From Cylindrodendrum hubeiense (Eukaryota; Ascomycota; Sordariomycetes; Hypocreales; Nectriaceae), in NCBI GenBank assembly GCA_014621425.1, contig JAANBB010000686.1, positions 1-15,347 on the forward strand: a DNA stretch of 15,347 nucleotides, written 5' to 3'. The translations under genes and the position numbers were made by a program. Below, piece by piece: positions 1-8,265 of the stretch (positions within the stretch are counted from its first letter, which is position 1; each line of letters starts with the position of its first letter). The notes beneath the pieces were generated by a model, which saw only the letters and a program-made list of their open reading frames with translations, was not told the origin of the DNA and searched no databases.

Positions 1-2089
1 GAATCTGAACCCACCGCCGAACCAGCTGAACCCGAATCCGAACCTGAGCCTGTCGCCGCCGAGCCCGAGACAGAGCGCACTCCCGTCGCCGAAACCGCTA
101 TCCCTGCCGAGGTGCCCGTGATTGAGTCTGAGATTGCTCTTCCACCTTCCAAGGACGAACTTACCGAGACAAATCTGGAGCAGGTTGTTGACGACTCCCA
201 GCCACCGCCAACTGGTACCGCCGCTAGCACCGCTGCTGACTCTTGGGATCCACGACAGAACCCCGGTAGCCTCACTGCCACTCCTCTCTCTGCTGCCCAG
301 CAGCAGCATCTAACCCAACGACCTGACGCCAGCGGTTTCGCCACCTCTGCGGCCAAGGCCACTGCTGAGCGAACCACCCGAACCCCCAGCCATCATCACC
401 AGCGACGAGTTCTTGACCAGGAGGAGGCTGTGCGCATGCCCGGCAACCGCGAGGTTGATCGAGCTGCAGTCCAGTTTGGTGCTTTCAGCTTGAACGGTGG
501 CGAGGAGGACATTGACGGAGATCGTGAGGAGCCTGAGACCCGGGCCCAACCTCCCGCTGACTCTCCCGTCGCTCATCCTCGCACCTCGCTCCCCCCCGTC
601 GCTCAGCCCCCCGTTTCCGAGGCTTTCTCCCAGAAACCCGCTACTTCTTCCGTCCCTCCGATTGCGGCCCCAGCTGGTACGTCTACCCACCAAATGGCTC
701 TGAGTGATTTCGCTAATAATCCTGCAGCTTCCGCGGTCTCTGCTTCTCAGGCACCTGCCCCTACTCAGCCCGCTGTTCCTAACCCCCAGCAGTTTGGTCG
801 CTTCGGCCAGGCTGGCGCGCAGGACGCTGCCGCACCTCCCCAGAAGCCTCTGGATCCCTTCACCCAGCAGAACACACCCTCATCGCAGCCTCCCTTCGAA
901 AACTTCTCGGCCCAGACCTCTCAGCCTCAGCAGCCAGGCGGCGCTTTCAGCTCTGCCCCAAGCGACTATGCCTCATACTACACCGCGAACCAACCCGACA
1001 GAAACCCTTACAACTACTATGGCCAACAGTTTGGTCAGCAGCAGGGAGCTCAGGGCCAGCAGGACGCTGCTGCCCCATCCCAGCGACCCTTTGGCGCTTA
1101 TGGAGCTTCTCAGGCGGATAACCTCAGCCAGTATCCTCAGAGCGGCGCTTTGCACAGCCAACCCCGATTCGGTGGAAACGTGAATGATGCCCAGAACAGC
1201 GGCACCAGCACTCCTAACCCCACCGCCCAGGCCCTGCCTCAGACTCAGCCGCCGGCCCAGCAGCCAGCCCAGGGTCAGCAGCCAGGCCAGCAGCAGCCCG
1301 CCCAGGGCTCGCAGCCTCAGTCTCATGGTCAACAGTATCCCGGCTACAACCACCCCTACTACAGCAACCCCTACTATCACCAGTACTATTCCGGATATGG
1401 TCAGGGAGGGTTTGGACCATATGGAAAGGGCGGCATGTACGGCCAGTCGTACGGTGTCCCCCCCCAACGCCCCCTACGACCACACATCGTCTCCTGCTGC
1501 CTTTGCCCAGTCTACTCTGCATAGAGAGACCGGTCTTGGCTCTGGCCTCGGTGAATACGGTCGGGCCGCCACTACCCAGGCTGCCAGCCAGCCCGGACTG
1601 GGTGGCAGCAGCTTTGGCAGCGTTCACGACAGCTTTACCCGTGGCGCCTCCTCTTTCCAGTCTCAGGGCCAGTCCTTCAACAGCCAGACTCAGCCCAGCG
1701 CCGCTGCGGCGACCGATGATCTGAAGCCGTTTGGCGAATCCAAGACATCGTCGGGTCCTTCGCCCTCTATCGGCGGTGCTCGACCTGGCTCGGCCACGAA
1801 CACTGCTCCTGCTGCCCAGAGCGGTCTCCCGCCCCAGAACTCGCAGATGGGTGCTTATGCCGGATACCCTAGCCACCTCCAAGGCCACAACCTCCACGGC
1901 AGCAACGCCTACGGTATGGGCGCTAACGCTGGCGCCAGCCAGCACGGCAACAGCCCCTACGGCTCATACGGCCAGGGCTTCAGCGGCAGCGGCGGCTACT
2001 ACGGCGGCAACCAGCAGCAACAGCAGCAGCAGCAGCAACAGCAACAGCAGCAGCAGCAGCGTGGCGGCTGGGGCGGCAACTACCACTAA
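1..2089 (+). CDS. def1: RNA polymerase II degradation factor Def1 (C-terminal part, frameshifted at a C8 run)
   Basis: The frame is open from base 1, so the 5' end, including any N-terminal CUE domain, lies outside the window. About 695 residues are visible. The order is an acidic Glu/Pro segment; a conserved block (about bases 436-600) with MPGN, AVQFGAFSLNG and DGDREEPETRAQPP; a long Gln/Pro/Ser/Tyr-rich low-complexity region; 16 consecutive Gln (2012-2059); and an RGGWGGNYH terminus. I recognise this arrangement as fungal Def1. In yeast Def1 helps ubiquitylate and degrade stalled RNA polymerase II, and its Gln-rich C-terminus is trimmed by the proteasome to let it into the nucleus. Frame 1 runs to about 1457 and would stop at 1524; frame 2 continues the protein to the TAA at 2087-2089. 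Skipping one C in the run at 1458-1465 joins them as YGVPPNAPYDH. A 55-base intron (1456-1510) would also restore the frame, but its donor GTCCCC is very poor. The family call is from recall, not a search. Confidence 0.82.
1458..1465 (+). other. C8 homopolymer at the def1 frame change
   Basis: Eight consecutive C follow GGTGT. Upstream coding is in frame 1 and downstream coding in frame 2. Seven C would keep one frame across the site. It is either a one-base sequencing or assembly insertion, a real slippage allele, or much less likely a splice or recoding site. Confidence 0.75.
2012..2059 (+). repeat. CAG/CAA polyglutamine repeat in def1
   Basis: Sixteen in-frame Gln codons, mostly CAG with three CAA interruptions, sit just before the C-terminal RGGWGGNYH. 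The repeat is mixed enough to be less prone to slippage than pure CAG but should still vary in length between strains. Confidence 0.95.
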
Positions 2090-2796
2090 TGTGGTAGTGA
2101 CGGGGCGAAGGTAGGCGGCGAGGCCGCAGCCGCCCCGGAGGTGTGGGATGATGGCTTGGGGGCCCATAGGATACGCATGATGCGAGGACTGGGACTCGGA
2201 TCACCATGACCATACGCCCAAGGTGAAGAGATGACGAGACACGGGAGGGAACATAATCAGCATCAGATGCGTTTCGGTTCGCAGAGAACCGCGGACATTT
2301 CTTCTCTATCCTCAATGTGTCTACGTGTACGATTGTTTCTTTTTTCGAGAATCACCTAAAAAAGAATCAGGGTGGCATTGGCGATGGAAGAGGCGAGGGA
2401 CAGTCAGTGAATGGCAGCCGTCGCTTTTTTTTATCTTGTCTTATTTGCCGGACCGACGTGATTGCGCGTCGCTCCCACGCGTTGCTTGCTTGATTTTGGT
2501 CGTTTTTCGGGGGGGTTTCAACGGGCGGGAATTGTTAATTGGACGGCACTTGCGGGAAGGCTTGGGGAGTGGACGTGTTCCTTTGCGACATTGTATTCTT
2601 TGGGAGAAAGCAGGATGAGGGATGAAGGAACGAGGATGGACGGGACCGGGTGAATTGGCAGGATAGGGATTCGCCAGGCAGGTACAAACGAAACGGATTG
2701 AGATTGAGCAGCCCAAATGAGGGCTCGACATCCAATGAATGAAAAAAGTTGGAGAGGAAGCATGGCGTGCGTGCATGATGAATGAAGTGAAGTTTA

Positions 2797-2814
2797 TGAC
2801 TGACTGACTGACTG
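2797..2814 (+). repeat. TGAC tetranucleotide microsatellite
   Basis: Four and a half tandem copies of TGAC, followed by a short GA-rich stretch (GATAGAGAGAGATA). It lies in non-coding DNA and is a candidate length-polymorphic site. I see no function for it. Confidence 0.9.
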
Positions 2815-2992
2815 GATAGAGAGAGATATGTGGGAGGAGAAGAAAAAGATGGACAAGAAGTAACCAGCGTTGTCCTATCTCGGTAGGTATGCCCGTCGGA
2901 GTGAAGATGTGAGAGATCTACGGATACATGGCAGTTGCTGAATAATTGCTCGTGTTGTCCTGGAGGAAGTCAGTCACGCCGAAGCGGAGGGA

Positions 2993-3008
2993 AACCCCTG
3001 TGGGGGTT
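2993..3008. repeat. Inverted repeat AACCCC-TGTG-GGGGTT
   Basis: Perfect 6-bp arms flank a 4-base loop. The left arm contains CCCCT, the stress-response element core known from yeast Msn2/4-type factors, but one short site about 1.1 kb from the MFS ATG is weak evidence for regulation. It could be a chance palindrome. Confidence 0.5.
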
Positions 3009-3940
3009 GTAACGGGCAGTTGAAGTGGTGAGTGCCAATGGACGGGTTCCGGATAGGGTTGGTTCTGGGTTAATTCGGGGTTGATTCGGGGTTGCAGTAT
3101 CATGTTGCTGAACAAGACATGGAAGACAATGAGAGAAGACAATAAGAGGCCAATAACATATCTACCGGAGGTAGACGGATGAGGAGACGGGACGGGAACC
3201 CCCCAAAAACTAAAGAGAGCCCCACCACTCTCCTACTCGGCAATCTCGACACTGCATACAGATTACTCGGTGCTAATCTGGATGCACCATGGCGTATCCC
3301 TTCCCTCACACCATCTCGCAGCAACTTGGTATTTCCGAGCAGGGATGGATGACGCAGAGGTTGGGCAACGGGATCAAGGGGATTAATAATTGGTGAATCG
3401 AGTGGGCGATGGCGACGGAAAAGAAAGAGTCAGTCACAAGACCCCCCCTTCCAAACCCCAAACCCCAAGCCCACTCCATCTTGGCCATGTACGTCCAGCG
3501 GCTAGTCGGATGACCGGGGCCCGATATTCTGCAGATGTAGAAATCTTGTCCGGGCCGTCGACGGTTTCGGAAGCTGAACCCGGCTGTTGTGAGATGCTCC
3601 CCGCCAGCCCTCGCTCGGCGATGCGGTGATACGAGCGGCCAGGTATTGGGCGTGTGAGTGCCATGGCAGAATCCCCGTATCTCTCCAGCATGCATACGAT
3701 GGATGGGTTCCGCGCAGCGGGGGGGCCCGCCGTACGTTTGGGCGTTGGGCGTCTCTCTCGTCAATCAGCATTCTGCGAGATTTCGCCATCTCTCGCCTCG
3801 CCCAGTTCGCGGCCCCACCGCCGTCCACCTTTTCCCCAGTCCCCCCAGTCCACCCCCATCGAAAATGTCGTCGTTCATCTGGCACTATTTCCGCGTCTGC
3901 CCCCGGGATTACGGAGTATAGACCCGCCTTGATCGTTGAC

Positions 3941-3950
3941 GTATATATAC
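3941..3950 (+). promoter_or_regulatory. Candidate TATA box of the MFS transporter gene
   Basis: GTATATATAC, with its TATATA core, lies about 155 bases upstream of the MFS start codon and directly downstream of a C/T-rich stretch (about 3800-3860), a common fungal core-promoter arrangement. Transcription would then start near 3970-4000. The start site itself cannot be seen. Confidence 0.5.
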
Positions 3951-3986
3951 TGTGCTGGCCCCCAGTCTCTTCCAGTCTCTTTCGCG

Positions 3987-4034
3987 ATGGTGTTTAGAGC
4001 AGGACACAAAGACGAAGGGTTCTTGCATCCGTGA
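3987..4034 (+). other. Upstream ORF in the MFS leader (15 codons)
   Basis: An ATG in good context (G at -3, G at +4) opens a 15-codon frame reading MVFRAGHKDEGFLHP and stops with TGA 70 bases before the MFS start. If transcription begins just below the TATA box, ribosomes meet this ATG first. It would then damp or condition translation of the transporter. Its presence in the mRNA depends on the unknown start site. Confidence 0.4.
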
Positions 4035-4080
4035 ACTGCCCAATTGAGTGACGGTTGAGAGACTGTTTCCGCGCGAGAAC

Positions 4081-4104
4081 GACTCAGCGACTCAGCGACT
4101 CAGC
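4081..4104 (+). repeat. Three tandem copies of GACTCAGC abutting the MFS start codon
   Basis: Three perfect 8-bp copies end at the base before the ATG at 4105. GACTCA resembles the core of bZIP (Gcn4/CPC-1, AP-1) sites, but the preceding base is C, so the full TGACTCA site is absent. In the mRNA it would form the last 24 bases of the 5' UTR, so an RNA-level or purely slippage origin is as likely as a DNA-binding role. Confidence 0.85.
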
Positions 4105-6139
4105 ATGGCATCCGGCGAGAAACCCGAGGCCTCGCCGTCCTCCCCAGGGCCAGGCAGTGTTCACGTCGTTGTCGATTCCAATTCCTCTCCTCCTGGTGTC
4201 ACCGGGCGGGATGAGAAGACGGGGATTGGTTCATCCGTGCCTACCGCGGCTGTCGACGCGGAGTCGGAAACGACCGTTCCGGCGCCGACCCGGGGCTCCA
4301 ACCTCAACCCCAGCGACAATTCCGGCGCCGACAACGACGATGCAGACTCCATTGAACCCAAGGACGAACTCACCCTCTCCAAAGGCCGCTGCATTGCTCT
4401 GGTCGCCACTGTTACGGGTGCTTCGTTTCTGAACGTGAGTGCATAATCTCTTCCACTCGCTCCTATTCCGCTTCTCGTCGCTTCTCGTCGCCCTGATTGG
4501 CTTAGTTTCCGGTTTCCGACCTTCACTGACACTTGCTCCCAGACCCTCTCAGGCCAGAGTGTTGTCATCATCCTGCCTCACATTGGCCGTGATTTGGACA
4601 TCCCCGACACCCGCCAGCAATGGATCGTGTCGTCGTACGTCCTGGCCTTTGGCTGCTTCCTGCTCTTGTGGGGCCGCATCGCCGACATCTACGGCAAGCG
4701 CCTCATCTTCATCCTCGGCTCCATCTGGGTCACCATCTGCTGCGTCGTGAACCCATTCTTGCCTTCAGAGATCCCCTTTGATTTATTTCGCGCCCTACAC
4801 GGTCTTGTAAGTTTACCACTCTATTCCTAGGACTTTGGGGGAAGCTTGTCCGACTAACTGTGGCATCTTTAGGGAGCTGCTGCGAATGTCCCCACTGCCA
4901 TTGGAATCCTGGGCACCACGTTCCCGCCTGGAAGGGCCAAGAACTATGCCTTTAGTGCGTATGGTAAGTTGCTATCTCTTCGGCATCGTGAGCCGACCCG
5001 GGCTAACTTATCACCCAGCCGCCGGTTCCCCCCTGGGCAGCGTCTGTGGCAATCTCGTCTCTGGCCTCATCGCTGAATGGGCCAGCTGGAAATGGGTATT
5101 TGGCGCCCTCGCCATCATGGCCGGAATGATATCTGTTGCCGGAATCATGTTCATCCCAATTCCCCCGACGCCTGCAGCCGCCCCCGGCAGCCTAGGGTCC
5201 AAGACGGCCGCCGTCGACTGGATTGGCGCCACTCTCATCACCGTTGGCCTTCTGGCCCTCATGTTCGCCTTAACCGAGGGCAACGTTGTCGGCTGGAAGA
5301 CTCCCTGGGTTCCCGTACTCATCGTTGTTTCATTCCTCATCATAGTCGCCTTTGTATTTTGGCAGCGCTATCTCGAGAACAAGACAAACCGCCCGCCCCT
5401 CGTCAAGATCTCGGTATTCCACAACTGGCGCTTCAGCGCCGTCATGGTCATCATGGGCCTCTTCTTCGGCTCATTCAACAACTTCCTCATCTACGCCACC
5501 TACTACTTCCAGGACTATCAGGGCCTGTCTCCTCTGCAAACCATGCTGCGGTTCATCCCCACTGGAGTAGGAGGTTTCATCATCGCCTTCATCGTGGCCA
5601 ACCTGCTCGACCGCATTCCTACCTTCTTTATCCTGGCTAGCGGCCACGTCTGTGTTTGCATCGCCACCTTGCTCTATGCTGTGCCAATCCCACCCAGCAC
5701 GTCCTACTTTGCCTGGGGTTTACCTGCTATGATCCTGTCTGTCATTGGTGCCGACACAGCATGGCCGTGCCTCACGCTTTTCACCTCGCGCGCACTGCCT
5801 CAGGAAGACCAGGCTGTTGGTGGCGCTCTCATCAACGCCATGGGTATGTTTGGACGTGCCATTGCCCTTGCCATCGCTACGGCGGTGCAGTCTTCAGAAA
5901 TGGCCTCTGCACGACACGTCGATATCCAAAATGTCGGACCGGTGGAGTCCTGGGACGGGCCTTCGCTCAGGGGTCTCCGAGCTGCTGGCTGGGCCAACTT
6001 TGTTATTGCGCTGCTGGCGTTGACTCTGGTGGTGGTGACATTCCGGAGCATGGAAATTATTGGCAAGACGCCTGCTCGGCCAGATCGGCCTGATGGTATG
6101 ATGAACAGTGAGGGTGGAGATGACCTGGAGAGGCGGTGA
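4105..6139 (+). CDS. MFS multidrug transporter, DHA2 (14-helix) type, ATR1/YOR378W-like
   Basis: Predicted plasma-membrane proton antiporter exporting small toxic molecules; the substrate cannot be read from sequence. Exons 4105-4434, 4543-4806, 4873-4963 and 5019-6139 give 601 residues. The introns (108, 66 and 55 bases) have GTGAGT or GTAAGT donors and CTGAC or CTAAC branch sites. The start is the first in-frame ATG, with A at -3 and G at +4. Residues 1-90 are a hydrophilic, Ser/Pro/Asp-rich cytosolic tail; helices begin near residue 94. MFS motif A (GRIADIYGKR) is at 154-163, and QQWIVSSYVLAFG before it is typical of the ATR1-like branch. A motif-C-like stretch (GSPLGSVCGNLVSG) begins near 231. 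WPCLTLFTSRALPQEDQAVG marks a late loop, and the last helix (VIALLALTLVVVTF) precedes a short charged tail. It has no neighbouring biosynthetic backbone gene. Family certain, subfamily probable. Confidence 0.92.
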
Positions 6140-6636
6140 TGAACGATCTGATTATGGCGGAAGGGAAGACAAAAAAGGGGAATAGTGAGAGGATTTTATT
6201 ATAGAGGATTTTGGTTAACTTGAAACATATAAATACCCAGGAATATTGTTAGTTATTAAAATCAGGTGCTTTATACCGGTTGTATGAACATGAATCTCCC
6301 CGTAAATGTCGCCATCGGATGTGATATGAAGATATTCTGCATCCAGCGCACTGCATGGAACTGATCCTTTCGGAGACTTAACTGCCTAGTTTCGCCATTC
6401 ACCCCCATATCTATTACACTCCGTCGGGCCCAATTTGCACCGGTCTCGTTGAGTTCCACGGCCCCCCCTCCCGGCCGGCCGTGTGTTGCGCCGTGAAAGT
6501 GGGTACCTTTGCCGTCAACTCGTCCGCGATTCGGCCGAACGCTCAACTTCATATATCGACTCGCGTGGTCAACTCCAAGATGTTGGATTCCGGGCAACAG
6601 AATTCCCTCTTAAATAAGCTTTATTAAATAATCACC
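6140..6636. other. Intergenic region between the MFS and oxidoreductase genes
   Basis: The first 125 bases are AT-rich, with AGAGGATTTT repeated at 6188 and 6203 and ATAAATA at about 6228. They probably contain the MFS polyadenylation region. The second half is GC-rich and holds two perfect 10-bp palindromes (6472-6481 and 6530-6539). The last 30 bases are AT-rich. The 108-codon frame on the minus strand here has no family resemblance and I treat it as chance. Confidence 0.6.
6472..6539. promoter_or_regulatory. Pair of CGGCCG-centred palindromes upstream of the oxidoreductase gene
   Basis: CGGCCGGCCG (6472-6481) and TTCGGCCGAA (6530-6539) are perfect palindromes, about 155 and 98 bases before the start codon. 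Inverted CGG/CCG half-sites are what fungal Zn2Cys6 regulators bind, so this could be an operator pair. In GC-rich DNA chance palindromes of this kind do occur. Confidence 0.35.
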
Positions 6637-8097
6637 ATGACACGCCGCGTTGATATCGCTGTCCTCGGCGCCACAGGGTACACCGGGCGGCTGTGTGTTG
6701 CGTACATGGCCAAGGCGCTCCCCGAGACTGTAAGCTGGGCTCTCGCGGGCCGAAGCGAGGCCAAGCTCAAGACTCTGGCTGAAGGAATCGAGTACAAGGG
6801 GGCAGCAAAATGTCTGTCATGCTGAGAACGAACCTACAATATAACTTACAATGTCGTCGCTAACTGTCCTCAAGGCAGTATCTACGCCCTCGACCTCACC
6901 TCTGACGCCGCCATTGCAGAGCTCGCCAGGTCCGCCCGGATCATCGTCAATCTCATCGGGCCATATGTGTCGACATGCGGATCTTCTGTTATCAAGGCGT
7001 GTGCCGAGAACGGAACTGATTATGTTGACTGGTAAGCATCCCCTGTCCTTGTTCTGGGTCACTGGAGCTGAGGTTGCTTGTTCGTTTTGTGTAGCAGCGG
7101 CGAGATGCCCTGGCTGCAGGACATGATCAGCAAATATGACGAGATTGCTCACGCATCTGGAGCAAAGGTATGATGACAAGACTTATATTTGGCGTCGTCA
7201 GACTGGCTTACCGTCATCGAGATCATCGTCACAGCCGGATGGGGCGCAGTGCCCGCGGACCTCTCGACTTACCTGGCCGTCCAGCACATCAACAAGACGT
7301 TCGGCCTACGCACGCGCGAAGTCTTAGTCTCCCTCGATGATGTCGAGGCTAGTTTCAGCGGCGGCAGCATCAACTCCCTATGCGGCCTTCTGGACAACTA
7401 CGGGTCAGCCCGCATCGCCGCCGCCTCGGCCCCGTTCAGGCTCGCCCCCGTGCCGCGCCGGCCCGCTGATATCGCCGCCCGCGGCGTCCTGCCGGGCCCG
7501 AACATATTCGGCGTACAGACCGTCAAAGACCTTGGTGTGTCTGCAGTAAGCACACAGGCCGAAATCGAGACGGGCATCATCGGCCGCAGCTGGGGCTTGT
7601 ACGTCGGCGTGGCCCACACCTCGCAGCGTCCCGACAGCTACGGCCAAAACTTCTACTTCTCGTCGCGCATGCGCATGTCCAACGTCTTCGTGGCCTGGGG
7701 ATTCCGCACCCTATATGTCCTCTTGGTGGCAGCCTTTGAGCACATACGACCGCTACGCACCCTCGTCACCCAGCGGCTCTTCCCGCCCGGCACAGGCCCT
7801 TCGGCAGAGCAGCGGGCGGGCCACCACTTCAGCTATCGGACCGTCGCCGTCGCCGACACGCCCGATAACACAGCGGCACCCAGCGTCGAGGTTGACTTCG
7901 CGTACGACAACGATCCGTATGTCTTCACGGGCATGACGCTAACCGAGGCGGCTTTGGTGTTGCTCGAAGGGGGGACGCCGGCACATGAGCGTGGAGGGGG
8001 TATCTTGACGCCAGCATTACTTGGAGATAAGTACGCAGAGAGGCTCCAACGACCCGGGGCGGGCGTAAGAATCGATGTCAAGGTGATAGAGAGCTAG
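6637..8097 (+). CDS. Saccharopine dehydrogenase-like NAD(P)-binding oxidoreductase
   Basis: Member of the family that includes human SCCPDH and bacterial trans-acting enoyl reductases; the substrate is unknown and it should not be called lysine-pathway saccharopine dehydrogenase. My exon model is 6637-6811, 6875-7031, 7095-7167 and 7222-8097, giving 426 residues, normal for the family. Evidence in order: Rossmann motif GATGYTG at residues 11-17, WALAGRSEAKL, IIVNLIGPY, CAENGTDYVDCSGE, IIVTAGWGAVPADL from 136, FSGGS, a hydrophobic segment at about 289-310 that may anchor it to a membrane or lipid droplet, and C-terminal VFTGMTLTEAAL and GGGILTPA. The ATG is in good context (CACCATG). Intron 2 is normal; intron 1 has a GTCTGT donor (6812) but a perfect GCTAAC branch; intron 3 needs a GAG acceptor (7221). 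For intron 1, 6816-6878 is an equally phased alternative. The family is clear; exact exon edges are less sure. Confidence 0.85.
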
Positions 8098-8265
8098 GCA
8101 AAGGACGTTTGAAAAATTATACCTATTAATGTGCCTGGTAATACATAAAAAGATCTAAAAGTCGCTGTATAGGCTTGCGCGAGGCCTTAAACCAAAAACA
8201 ACCAGCACCCGTTGTCTAATGGGTATCACAACACCAAAAATGCAAAGCGCCGACCCGAGTCTAAA
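8098..8265. other. Convergent 3' region
   Basis: 168 bases separate the stop codons of two genes that face each other. The stretch 8110-8160 is AT-rich and carries AATACATAAAAAG on the plus strand and T-rich elements on the minus strand, so both polyadenylation regions probably sit here and the two 3' UTRs may overlap. Confidence 0.55.

Larger units (their letters stand above)
2090..4104. other. Intergenic region: def1 3' flank, MFS gene promoter and leader
   Basis: No credible gene was found here. The open frames of up to about 150 codons overlap each other on both strands, many start at non-ATG codons, and none resembles a known family. The first 300 bases should hold the def1 3' UTR; T-rich stretches at about 2335-2345 and 2425-2433 are candidates for its end. 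The middle holds a TGAC microsatellite (2797-2814), a CCCC/GGGG hairpin (2993-3008) and an imperfect 11-bp repeat (about 3067-3094). From about 3770 the plus strand becomes pyrimidine-rich, followed by a TATA box, a 15-codon upstream ORF and a tandem 8-bp triplication ending at the MFS start codon. Confidence 0.7.

Noticed and set aside
1456..1510. 55-base intron as the explanation for the def1 frame change
   Set aside because: It fits the reading frame, but the donor GTCCCC lacks consensus and the removed stretch encodes a Def1-like peptide (NAPYDHTSSPAAF). A one-base change in the C8 run is simpler. Kept open for RNA-seq.
3306..3764. 152-codon minus-strand frame in the 2-kb gap
   Set aside because: Several overlapping frames on both strands here have similar length, so this is GC-driven openness, and no motif is recognisable.
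6271..6597. 108-codon minus-strand frame between the MFS and oxidoreductase genes
   Set aside because: No recognisable motif, and it covers the probable promoter of the plus-strand oxidoreductase gene.
4105..8097. Possible secondary-metabolite cluster (transporter plus oxidoreductase)
   Set aside because: No polyketide synthase, peptide synthetase, terpene cyclase, P450 or pathway regulator is present, and the flanking genes are housekeeping types (def1, flippase, asparaginase).
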